NCBI GenBank assembly: GCA_038234715.1
Contig: JBBQTD010000021.1
Location: 1 to 52,012, forward strand
DNA length: 52,012 nt
Direction: 5' to 3'
Source of the DNA: SZAS-103 sp038234715
GTDB taxonomy: Bacteria > Pseudomonadota > Gammaproteobacteria > Xanthomonadales > Xanthomonadaceae
In this document: positions 9,401 to 17,011 of the stretch, in pieces
Layout: the number at the start of each line of letters is the position of its first letter
Position numbering within the stretch: position 1 is the stretch's first letter
Position numbers and translations under genes: made by a program
The notes under the pieces: model-generated
What the model was told of the DNA's origin: nothing
What the model saw: only the letters and a program-made list of their open reading frames with translations
Database searches by the model: none

Positions 9401-10681
9401 AACATGGTGCTCAAGAGCCAGACCACAGCCAGCGGCACCTTCGGGGTGACCTACAGCTACGACAAGGACGGGCACCTGTTGCAGACGACGGCACCGCGCG
9501 GGACGGTCATCACCGACAAGCGTGACCTGGACGGGCGCATCAGTTCCGTGACCTACCTGCTGAGCGGACAGACTGTCCCCACGACGGTGGTCAGCCGCGT
9601 GACCTACGATCCGTTTGGACCGGTGGCGAACATCGCATACGGCAACGGCCGTGGGGTGAGCTACACGTACGACCTGGACTACGTGATCAGCCAGCTGCGC
9701 GACCCGGCGGCCGGGGGTCTTTCCCTGACGTTCGGCCGCGACGCGGTGAGTAACCTCACCCAGGTCACCAGCAGCGCATCGATCGGCGACAAGCTGCTCT
9801 ACGACGGGCTCAACCGGCTGACCGGAGTGAACAATGTCGTGACCAACAACCCGGTCTGGACCTACACCTACGACGGCACCGGCAACCGCACCGGCAAGCG
9901 GCAGGCAAGCAACACCGCTGTTGCCTACACCTACGACCCGGCAAGCCACCACCTGTTGGATGTCGGCGTCACACCCCGCCAGTACGATCCAGTCGGCAAC
10001 ACGCTCTCGATCAACGGCAGCGCTCTGGGCTTCCTCTACAACGACACTGGCCGCATGAGCACGGTCAAGGCCAACAGCGTCGTCGCAAAGCTGTACCAGT
10101 TCAACGCGCGCGGGGAACGCGTGCGCAAGACGCACCCGGGCTTCACCAGTGAAATCCAGAGCACCGTGTACGACGAGAGCGGGCACGTCCTTGGCGACTT
10201 CGACAACGCCAACAACATCCTTCGCGAGTACATCTGGCTGGACGACCGGCCGGTGGGCGTGCTCAGTGGCGCAGCGCCGACGCTTGCCTATATCGAACCC
10301 GATCACCTCGGATCGCCGCGCGTCGCCGTTGACGCCACAAGCAACCTCGCGGTGTGGACATGGCCACTCGTCGACGATCCGTTTGGCGAGGGCACGCCAA
10401 CGAATCTCAACGGGTCGACTCTGACATTGAACCTGCGGTTGCGGGGGCAGGTGTTCGATGCGGAGAGCGGGCTGCGCTACAACTATTTCAGGGACTACGA
10501 CCCAACCACCGGCAGGTATGTCGAGAGCGATCCTGCCGGATTGGCAGGAGGCATCAGCACCTACGGATATGCGGGGCAGATGCCACTGGGCGCGACTGAT
10601 TTTTTCGGACTTGCAAGATATCGCGTCGGTGAGCAGCACGCGATTCCCGGCGTGAAAGGCGAAAGCGGAAGGGCGCGTTGA
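6467..10681 (+). CDS. Secreted RHS/YD-repeat protein
   Basis: The protein has 1404 residues. The ATG at 6467 has GGAG six bases upstream and gives a clean signal peptide (MNHWRILGLALLLLSGNALAG); longer frames upstream lack one. A Cys-containing N-terminal domain is followed by a DUF6531-like entry segment (DAASGNKHQAETDYTGAGAF). About 25 YD repeats follow (YDxxGRL, YDALNRL, YDxxGNRT), making the hollow RHS beta-shell. The conserved RHS core end is present (DHLGSPRVAVD…LRYNYFRDYDPTTGRYVESD…FFGL). After FFGL only about 24 residues remain, with no recognisable toxin domain. The DPxGL stretch is also relaxed (DPAGLAGGISTYGYAGQ). Such proteins usually carry variable C-terminal toxins, so this tip may be lost or replaced. 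Confidence 0.9.
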   Translation: MNHWRILGLALLLLSGNALAGQDVQNYFVGDTWDGTNEASLPHYHSPEEACIVGVMQRKIRAYQEGDTSTYRYIVGLVGQDDGGGNFQCRGEIQKAPNLGSAGWTPVEAVDTNAHQIFGAFESCTLGGYSDPGTGQCGPPKHVCCADVAALGDAIDAASGNKHQAETDYTGAGAFPLRFDRSYDSSRTWLNNPVPMGIGWTHAYLASVAVMPAQNSGTMTEAVAYRPDGSVVFFNLVGAVWTADPDVALRLNVAIDGAGVPFATLTDTDDSVERYDQLGRLASISSRDGFTQTLSYTTTSAGTVFSHNDVRQVSDPQGRVLTFGYNANLQVASMTDANGATTQLTYDANHNLATVIHPDLGSGTTTRTYSYNEAGHVTGASWPNALTGITDENGQRFASWWYDSDGRATQSVHAPLLAGGTIDKTTLVFNGDGTTTFTDALGQVRTYGFNALFQVAHPASLDTACDGCGAHDKARSYDSSSGYPTGSTDFNGNQTQDTFAALDGNGHARGLETQRIEGIATDTSAERTSTTQWSPAFRVPTQRIVQDHAGTTRELTNWVYNARGQPTFRCMVDPAVGGASAYSCGASTNAPIGVRQWAWTYCEGGPSCPLVGLLLTAKGPRTDLNDTTTYAYYQTSDQSGCATQGGICHLLGDLQTMTNAVGKVTTYQSYDKDGRPTRTIDPNLVSTDLTYHPRGWLTSSAVRGTNNGSINDDQITTYSHDGVGQVLQATLPTGNFRGFIHDAAHRLTDVTNRFNEKLHYTLDAAGNRTEEDSDAVNGTIRRKVLRSYDALGRLHLQTNAADHGSTAMTYQYDGNGNAQQLTDGRSHITSNTYDALNRVRIAEQDVGGLNVFTNYVHDALDRLTDVQDPQGLHTTYGFDALGNQTSLASPDTGTTLYGHDAAGNRTSQQDARPITANYTYDALNRLTGITYPTKSLNVSYGYDISESSCTVTARFPVGHLTHFTDGSGSTQYCYDRFGNMVLKSQTTASGTFGVTYSYDKDGHLLQTTAPRGTVITDKRDLDGRISSVTYLLSGQTVPTTVVSRVTYDPFGPVANIAYGNGRGVSYTYDLDYVISQLRDPAAGGLSLTFGRDAVSNLTQVTSSASIGDKLLYDGLNRLTGVNNVVTNNPVWTYTYDGTGNRTGKRQASNTAVAYTYDPASHHLLDVGVTPRQYDPVGNTLSINGSALGFLYNDTGRMSTVKANSVVAKLYQFNARGERVRKTHPGFTSEIQSTVYDESGHVLGDFDNANNILREYIWLDDRPVGVLSGAAPTLAYIEPDHLGSPRVAVDATSNLAVWTWPLVDDPFGEGTPTNLNGSTLTLNLRLRGQVFDAESGLRYNYFRDYDPTTGRYVESDPAGLAGGISTYGYAGQMPLGATDFFGLARYRVGEQHAIPGVKGESGRAR

Positions 10682-10828
10682 GGTGAACGACTAGCGTCTC
10701 GATCAAGTCGATTCGCGCAGCGATTCCCGACTGTTAAGCACGGGTGAAGACGTGTTGGCCAAGCGGGCCGGGATTCAGGTGCAATCACTCAACATGGCAT
10801 ATCGAGCCAAATCATTGGAGTACTGATC

Positions 10829-11257
10829 GTGAAGAATATGTTTCGTCGTCTGCGCTGGATCCTGTTGGTCGGCCTGTTTTTCACGACGGCCGCGTTTGCG
10901 ATTCCGCTGACCGAGGACCAGAAAATCGAAGCGATGATTCACAGCATTGAAGTCCTGCCTGGCGCAGTGTTCATCCGCAACGGAAGCGAATACGGTGGCG
11001 CCGCTGCGGCCAGCCACCTGCGCATGAAAAGGCGCAATGCCGGCAGCCGCATCAAGACCGCAAGCGAATTCATCCAGTATTGCGCGACCGAATCATCGAT
11101 GAGCGGCAAGCCATACCAGATCCGTTTCGCGAACGGCAGCACCATGGATTCCGCAGTGTTCTTCCACGCCGAGCTCAAGCGCATTGAAACGGTTGTTCCT
11201 GAGGTGCCATCGCCGCCGGCGCAGGCACCAGCGCCTGCCGGAAGTCCCGCGACGTAG
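10829..11257 (+). CDS. DUF5329 family secreted protein
   Basis: The 142-residue protein has a signal peptide (RRLRWILLVGLFFTTAAFA). Its mature domain fits DUF5329: EDQKIEAMIHSIE, FIRNGSEY, AAASHLRMKRRNAG, IKTASEFIQYCATESSMSG and YQIRFANG. The C-terminus is a low-complexity Pro/Ala tail. The family's biochemical role is unknown. It follows the RHS gene by 147 bases, where a short open remnant ends in …RAKSLEY-stop. Its location could suggest a link to the RHS protein, but DUF5329 genes are common elsewhere without RHS genes. Confidence 0.8.
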   Translation: MKNMFRRLRWILLVGLFFTTAAFAIPLTEDQKIEAMIHSIEVLPGAVFIRNGSEYGGAAAASHLRMKRRNAGSRIKTASEFIQYCATESSMSGKPYQIRFANGSTMDSAVFFHAELKRIETVVPEVPSPPAQAPAPAGSPAT

Positions 11258-11349
11258 CAGGCCGACGCACCACGATTCATCGCCGGGGTTGTGCAGGGAT
11301 CAAGGGTCGCTGGAGCCCGCTGGGCGTAACCCGCAACGCAGCGCATGCG

Positions 11350-12003
11350 TTAGAAGCGGTGGCTCCAGCCGACCATCATTCCATGGGGCAGCCAGCTTAC
11401 GATCAAGGGGCTGCTGCGGTGGTGCGCCCAGATGCCAAAACCGGTGCCAAGCGCGGCGCCGACAATCACATCGCTCTGCCAGTGCGCGCGCGCTTTCATC
11501 CGCGCGACCATGTCGTATGCGGTCAATGCCTCCAGCGCATACACGGCGGGGTGATCGGGGCCGTATTCGAGGACGAAGGGGGTTACCGCACTGGCGATCG
11601 CGGTGACTTCTCCGCTCGGAAAGCTCTCGTTCCCGTGGCCCTTGAAGAATTCATCCGGGTTGCTGGTGTCGCTGGGCCGTTCGCGCGAGAACGCGACTTT
11701 CATCGCCTGCGCGCCAAGCGTGGACAACACCAGCGAGTCGACCGACTGCGCAAAGGTGCGACCAAGCCGGGTTTCATCGCCTTCCCACAATGCGCCACCG
11801 ATGGTGACCAGGATCGTCGCGCCGAGGACGTCCTTTTGCACCGGACGATTCCAGATCCCGCTATTGTCGAAGGCAATCCGGTGATCGATTCCGAACGGGC
11901 CGCCGCCGGCGATTGCCGCGGGTGACCCGGCCGCGCATGCGGAAATCAATGCGATTGCGGCGAAGCGATTGGGGTTCAAGGAGGTACCTGGAAGCGGCGT
12001 CAC
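11350..12003 (-). CDS. PAP2-family phosphatase (variant motif)
   Basis: The 217-residue protein has an N-terminal signal or anchor segment and the three PAP2 acid-phosphatase motifs: KVAFSRERP (motif 1), SFPSGE (motif 2) and ARMKARAHWQSDV (motif 3, with the nucleophilic His). In canonical members motif 2 is PSGH and its His is the general acid; here it is Glu. PAP2 enzymes dephosphorylate lipid phosphates such as undecaprenyl pyrophosphate at the periplasmic face. The first in-frame start is a GTG with a weak ribosome site. It is transcribed away from the large secreted gene upstream on the same strand (start 14802), after a gap of about 160 bases. Confidence 0.8.
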   Translation of the reverse strand: MTPLPGTSLNPNRFAAIALISACAAGSPAAIAGGGPFGIDHRIAFDNSGIWNRPVQKDVLGATILVTIGGALWEGDETRLGRTFAQSVDSLVLSTLGAQAMKVAFSRERPSDTSNPDEFFKGHGNESFPSGEVTAIASAVTPFVLEYGPDHPAVYALEALTAYDMVARMKARAHWQSDVIVGAALGTGFGIWAHHRSSPLIVSWLPHGMMVGWSHRF

Positions 12004-12162
12004 GCCGGATCATGGGGCGAAAATTGTTACCGGCACCTTGTCGTCAAGCCAAAACATGGTGCGGCAATGCAGGGCCGCACGGACTGCTGGCGTATGCACC
12101 CAGGAGGGCGGCTCGTTCTCCGACGCCAGCGTTGCGCGGCGTCGGAGTTCGAATCGCGGAAC

Positions 12163-14802
12163 CTATTGAACGTTGAGATTGACGTCGTCGATCACGAACG
12201 AGGTCTGCAGCGATGCGTTCTCCGTAGCGGTGAACTTCACCACGACGGTCTGCCCGATGTACGGCGTCATGGTCAGGTTGTGCGCCGAATAGCCGGTGTT
12301 CGCGTTGAGGTTCGAGTACGTGTTCAACGTTCCCAGCAGCGTCCCTGACGTGTTGTAGACGGCAACGGTGAGCTTGTCGTTGGTCGCGCTGGTGGTGGTT
12401 TCGGCGGTGTCGATCTGCATGTAGAACTGCAGCATTGCCGAGGTCTTGCCCGCCGGGATGGTGACCGTCTGCGACAGCGTATCGGTATGGGTGCTCCCGT
12501 AACCATCCAGCCAGTCGAACCAGGTGCCGCTACGCGCGACTTCGCCGCTGCAGCTGCTGTTGCTGCACAAGGTACCCGAGCTCATGGACCACGGCGTTGA
12601 GGTACCCGTCTCGAAGCCGGGATTGACGATGAGCTGCGAGGTGCCGCCCGCGACCGTGATGGTCACGTTGACCGGCGTGCCGTGGCTCAACGATCCCGAC
12701 GTGCCGTTGACGGTGACCGTGTAGGTACCTGCGGCGATCGCGGACGATGCGGTAAGGGTCAACACGCTCGTGGCAGTGCTGCCTGCCAACGGAGTGACCG
12801 GCGTCGGAGAGAACGCGGCGGTTAGCCCCGTCGGCAGTCCGGTCGCGGTCAGGCTGGTTGCGGCACTGAACCCGTTCACGCTTGCGACCGTGACATTGGT
12901 GCTGGCGCTTGCTCCCTGATTCATCGACACGGTTGTTGGCGATGCACTCACCGAGAAATCCGGCGCCGGCGCGCTGGACGACACCGCGAACACCAGGTCG
13001 TCGGACTCGTCGTACGCACCCGTGCTGCACGGCGTTGCCGAGCCGCCGGAGCGGAAGTGCGCACGGATCGCCTGCAGGCCGCCGGTGGGCAGCGCGAAGG
13101 TGGTCGTCATCGTTTGTGCACCGGTACCCGCGGGAACAATGGTGTTGAGGAAGGTCCAGGTCGGCGAGTTGGCATTCGCTGCCGAATACAGATCGAGCTT
13201 GTTGCTGCTCGCGCTGTAGACCCACGCTGTGTCTGTGATCTGCACCACGTGGCCGGCCGTCAGCGGGCCGCCGTCGGTCGAGGAAACCACGATGCGGTCG
13301 TTGGATTCGTCGGAATGGAACGTACCGGATGCGCCATCAGTACACGCTGTGCCGATCGTGTTTGGATGGTTTGGCTCGACGCCACCGGTGATGGTTCCGC
13401 GACCGAGAAGCAGGGTTGGACCGGAATCGCACGACGTGCCGACGCTCCCGCACCATGGCGCCTTCAGCGTGGAGCTGTAGACCGCGGTCGTGCCGCCGCC
13501 GCTAGCTGGATTCACCGTCAGGCTCAACGATGTGGTGTGGGTCAGGCTGCCAGTGGAGCCGGCGATGGAGACGGTCGCGGGACCAGTTGCCGCCGATGCG
13601 CTCGCAGTCAGGGTCAGCGTGGCCGAGCTGGTGGAACTGGCCGGGTTGAATGCGGCGGTGACGCCGGATGGCAGGCCCGCTGCGGCAAAGGTGACGCTGC
13701 TGTTGAAGCCGTTCACAGGTACGACCGTGATGGTGCTGGCAGTACTCGCTCCCTGGGTCACGGCGACGCTGTTCGGTGCCGCGGTCAAGCTGAAGTCAGG
13801 TGGGCCAATGGCAGGATTCACGGTCAGGCTGACGGATGTGGTGTGGGTCAGGCTGCCAGTGGAGCCGGCAATAGAGACCGTCGCCGTACCTGTTGTGGCG
13901 GCTGCGCTCGCATTGAGGGTCAACGTGGTCGACCCGGTCGAACTGGCCGGGCTGAATGTCGCAGTCACGCCTGCTGGCAGACCGGCGGCAGCGAACGTGA
14001 CGCTGCTGTTGAAGCCGTTCACCGGAACAATGGTGATTGTGCTCGTTGCGCTTCCACCCTGCGTCTCAGTCACGCTGGACGGTGCGGCCGACAGGCTGAA
14101 GTCGGGCGTTGGGTTGCCGGGGTTGAACACGATATTGAGCAACGGGTGCAGCTCGATGCCATTCGGCGCAACACCGGTCTGGCCGTGGAGAAAATCGAAG
14201 AAGGCGGGGCCGGTCAGGCGCACCGGGACGTTCGCGGTCTTGAAGCTGCTGCTCGCCGTATACTTGCTGTCAAATAGCGCGCGCGCGCTCTTGATTGCGT
14301 TGAAGAAGGGGCTGGAAGTCGCGACGCAGGCCGGATCCGGGATCTCGGCGATCATCGTGTTGCCAGCGGCATCCTTGATGACCAGATGGTAGTCGGAGTC
14401 GTTCTCGAGCTTGTATTCGATCAGGGTCGCATCGATCAGGAAATTGGTGATCTCGGGCGGCTGCACGCGGGAATTCAACGGCGGCGACGCCGGTGCGGTG
14501 ATGCCGCGCAGATACGTGATCGTCTGCGAGGTGGTCGAATTGGTGTTGATCAGATGTGCATCCGGGTCCGTGCCGACCTTGACCGACCAGCGTTCGACGC
14601 CGCAGCTGCCACTGGATGCGAACGGATTGGCAACCAGTAGCTCGTGCTCGCCGCCTGGCTCGACGTGATACGGGGGCACCGGGTGGGTGGAAGGCGCTCC
14701 GCCATGGTAGGGCTGCAGCGCCAGGGCAGGTGCACCGACGACCACGAAACAGGCCATCGTGAGCGCGCAAGTGGCGCGGCGTAGCAGCGAAGTCAGATGC
14801 AT
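12163..14802 (-). CDS. Large secreted protein with repeated Ig-like domains
   Basis: The 879-residue protein has a signal peptide (LLRRATCALTMACFVVVGAPALA). An N-terminal domain (about 30-235; FLIDATLIEYKLENDSDYHLVIKDAAG … GIELHPLLNIVF) resembles an OB-like domain seen in other secreted proteins. Next come two nearly identical ~102-residue modules (PDFSLxAAPxSV…GFNSSVTFAAAGLPxGVTAxF…GSLTHTTS). A middle domain with Cys pairs (about 440-610) is followed by a third, diverged module and a C-terminal beta-sandwich (LIVNPGFETGTSTPW … FVIDDVNLNV) like carbohydrate-binding modules. Low charge and high Ser/Thr content fit an extracellular protein. No catalytic residues were identified. It is probably monocistronic. 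Confidence 0.85.
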   Translation of the reverse strand: MHLTSLLRRATCALTMACFVVVGAPALALQPYHGGAPSTHPVPPYHVEPGGEHELLVANPFASSGSCGVERWSVKVGTDPDAHLINTNSTTSQTITYLRGITAPASPPLNSRVQPPEITNFLIDATLIEYKLENDSDYHLVIKDAAGNTMIAEIPDPACVATSSPFFNAIKSARALFDSKYTASSSFKTANVPVRLTGPAFFDFLHGQTGVAPNGIELHPLLNIVFNPGNPTPDFSLSAAPSSVTETQGGSATSTITIVPVNGFNSSVTFAAAGLPAGVTATFSPASSTGSTTLTLNASAAATTGTATVSIAGSTGSLTHTTSVSLTVNPAIGPPDFSLTAAPNSVAVTQGASTASTITVVPVNGFNSSVTFAAAGLPSGVTAAFNPASSTSSATLTLTASASAATGPATVSIAGSTGSLTHTTSLSLTVNPASGGGTTAVYSSTLKAPWCGSVGTSCDSGPTLLLGRGTITGGVEPNHPNTIGTACTDGASGTFHSDESNDRIVVSSTDGGPLTAGHVVQITDTAWVYSASSNKLDLYSAANANSPTWTFLNTIVPAGTGAQTMTTTFALPTGGLQAIRAHFRSGGSATPCSTGAYDESDDLVFAVSSSAPAPDFSVSASPTTVSMNQGASASTNVTVASVNGFSAATSLTATGLPTGLTAAFSPTPVTPLAGSTATSVLTLTASSAIAAGTYTVTVNGTSGSLSHGTPVNVTITVAGGTSQLIVNPGFETGTSTPWSMSSGTLCSNSSCSGEVARSGTWFDWLDGYGSTHTDTLSQTVTIPAGKTSAMLQFYMQIDTAETTTSATNDKLTVAVYNTSGTLLGTLNTYSNLNANTGYSAHNLTMTPYIGQTVVVKFTATENASLQTSFVIDDVNLNVQ
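13500..14110. repeat. Direct 306-bp tandem duplication inside the secreted-protein gene
   Basis: Two copies of the module (about 13500-13805 and 13806-14110) are offset by 306 bp, which is 102 codons. For example, GTCAGGCTGCC occurs at 13541 and 13847. Near-identity at DNA level shows recent duplication of one Ig-like module. The third module, near 12630-12950, has diverged. Confidence 0.8.
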
Positions 14803-15371
14803 GGTGATCCCCGAAGAACGAGCAGCCAGATATCAGGATCGCCATGGGCGCACTGGCGATGCCGCACCATACTCCTGGTCACCAAATCGTCATGCTGCAG
14901 TGCATGGCAGGCTGACTACAGCGTGACGCCATCATCACGGTCTAACAGCAATTTTCCAGCTTCTGCAGCTCGCGCAAGTTATCCAGATAAAACAAAGCTT
15001 TATGCACCATATGCTCCCATAGACACGAATTGTGAGGTCCGTCACACTTGGTTGTCGCTGTAGACGGGGCCTCACCCTGACGACGAAGCAGATGCTTTAC
15101 GCTGCAACGCAGCATCTTATTAACAAACTTTAATAAAACTCCCCAGGAATGCAGCTGGTCAACGGCGCGTGGACGGCGCGATGGGATGCCGTGCTGCGAC
15201 GAATGCCAGAAGGTCAGCCGCCATCCATCGCAAAGCGGTTGGCGTAACGGCCACGTCGTTGCGACGCATGCTGGTCGCGGTCTTGACTGCTCAGGGATTG
15301 ACTGGGCATGGGCTTGAAATGAAAGCGGCCGCTTGCGCGACCGTCTTGAAAAGCTGGGATGTGGTGAAGAT
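14803..15371. other. Gene-free, AT-richer intergenic stretch
   Basis: About 570 bases without a credible gene. The part from about 14940 to 15150 is clearly richer in A and T than its surroundings and includes TTATTAACAAACTTTAATAA-like sequence. It probably holds the promoter of the large secreted gene and leader or trailer sequence of the tRNA. No repeat or terminator of good quality was found. Confidence 0.4.
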
Positions 15372-15448
<77 letters not shown>

Positions 15449-15530
15449 ACTGAGCCGCACATTCTAGTGGTCGCGGCGAGGGCAGGCAAGCAAAGGTTCC
15501 CAAAGGGCGGTGTCGCGAGAGCGGAATCGG

Positions 15531-15536
15531 TAGAAT
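15531..15536 (+). promoter_or_regulatory. Likely -10 element of hisS
   Basis: TAGAAT lies 60 bases before the hisS start codon. The same TAGAAT/TACAAT-type box precedes rmuC and icmF in this window. The -35 is poor, as is common for these promoters. Confidence 0.35.
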
Positions 15537-15595
15537 CGCAGCCTCCGAGTCGCCGTGGATGCGCTCGCGAAATACTTCACCTTTGGAGTTCTTCG

Positions 15596-17011
15596 TTGAT
15601 CAAGCCCCGCACCATGCCCGGCGTGATGGAACTGCTGCCGCGCGAACAGATCGCGTTCCAGCGCGTGCTCGACGTCATCCGCCGCAACTACGAACGCTTC
15701 GGATTCCTGCCGGTGGAAACCCCGGCGATCGAATTGTCGGAGGTGCTGTTGACCAAGACTGGCGGCGAAACCGAGCGCCAGGTGTACTTCGTGCAGTCGA
15801 CAGGGGCGTTGGCCAAGTCTTCCGATGGCGTGGCTGGCGAGGGCGTGCCCGAACTCGCGCTGCGCTTCGACCTCACGGTGCCGCTTGCGCGCTACGTCGC
15901 CGAACATGAACACGACCTCGCATTCCCGTTCCGTCGCTACCAGATGCAGCGGGTCTATCGTGGCGAACGCGCGCAACGCGGTCGCTTCCGCGAGTTCTAC
16001 CAGGCCGACATCGACGTGATCGCCAAGGACAACCTGTCGATCCGCTTCGACGCCGAATTGCCGGCGGTGATCGACGCGGTGTTCACCGAGCTTGCGATCG
16101 GACCGTTCACGATCCAGATCAACAACCGCAAGCTGATGCGCGGCTTCTTCGCTGCGCTTGGCGTGCTTGGTAGCGAACGCCAGGCGATGGTGTTGCGCGA
16201 GGTCGACAAGCTGGACAAGCGCGGCGAGATGTATGTCCGCGAGACGCTCGCAGGCGAGGGATTCAACCTGTCGATCGAAACAGTCGATCGCATCATGCTG
16301 TTCGTGAAGGTCCGCTCGACATCGCATGCAGATGCCATCGCGCAGCTCGGTGACTTGCTGGATGATTTCCAGAGTTCGGGCAACGACAACAAGCTGCTGC
16401 ATGCGGGCGTGGACGAACTGCGCGAAGTGCTCGAACTCGTGCGCAGCCTCGGCGTGCCGGAATCGCACTACGCGATCAACCTGTCGATTGCGCGCGGCCT
16501 GGACTACTACACCGGCACCGTATTCGAGACGACGCTCAACGACCATCCGCAGATCGGCTCGATCTGCTCGGGCGGACGCTACGACGACCTCGCCGGCAAC
16601 TACACGAAGTCGCACCTGCCCGGGGTTGGCATTTCGATCGGCGTCACCCGCCTGTTCTGGCAATTGCGCGAGGCGGGGTTGCTGCACGACGCCGAGAGCT
16701 CGGTGCAGGTGCTGGTCGGACTACTCGATGAGGAGCGCCTGCACGAAGGCCTGCAGATCGCGCGCGAACTGCGTGTCGGCGGGATCAACACCGAAGTGCA
16801 GCTTGAGCCGCGCAAGCTTGCGCGGCAGATGCAGTACGCCGACCGCGCGGGCATCCGCTTTGTCGTGATGGTCGGCGAGGACGAGGCTGCGCGCGGAGTC
16901 GTGACCGTCAAGGACATGCGGCGCGGCGAGCAATTCGAGGTGGCGCGCGATGCCCTGGCGCGCTCGTTGCGGGTCGAGATCGAGCAGTCGCGCGCGATGG
17001 AGCGGACATGA
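15596..17011 (+). CDS. hisS: Histidyl-tRNA synthetase
   Basis: The 471-residue class II synthetase attaches histidine to tRNA-His. Visible motifs are the motif 2 region RYQMQRVYRGERAQRGRFREFYQADID, the histidine-specific segment ARGLDYYTGTVFE, motif 3 (LPGVGISIGVTRL) and the C-terminal anticodon-binding domain (VQVLVGLLDE … VMVGEDEAARG). The TTG at 15596 is preferred because GGAG lies 7 bases upstream and the product begins MIKPRT-PGVMELLPRE, the usual beginning in this order. Longer frames to 15467 lack homology. Its stop overlaps the start of the downstream ammonia-lyase gene by 4 bases, so the two are probably translated together. Confidence 0.95.
   Translation: MIKPRTMPGVMELLPREQIAFQRVLDVIRRNYERFGFLPVETPAIELSEVLLTKTGGETERQVYFVQSTGALAKSSDGVAGEGVPELALRFDLTVPLARYVAEHEHDLAFPFRRYQMQRVYRGERAQRGRFREFYQADIDVIAKDNLSIRFDAELPAVIDAVFTELAIGPFTIQINNRKLMRGFFAALGVLGSERQAMVLREVDKLDKRGEMYVRETLAGEGFNLSIETVDRIMLFVKVRSTSHADAIAQLGDLLDDFQSSGNDNKLLHAGVDELREVLELVRSLGVPESHYAINLSIARGLDYYTGTVFETTLNDHPQIGSICSGGRYDDLAGNYTKSHLPGVGISIGVTRLFWQLREAGLLHDAESSVQVLVGLLDEERLHEGLQIARELRVGGINTEVQLEPRKLARQMQYADRAGIRFVVMVGEDEAARGVVTVKDMRRGEQFEVARDALARSLRVEIEQSRAMERT

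Noticed and set aside
7712..10639. A 975-codon open frame antisense to the RHS gene
   Set aside because: It mirrors the RHS gene, has no signal or domain pattern, and arises from GC-rich codon usage.
13057..14277. A 406-codon plus-strand open frame with repeats
   Set aside because: Its repeats are the complement of the Ig-like modules of the minus-strand secreted protein.
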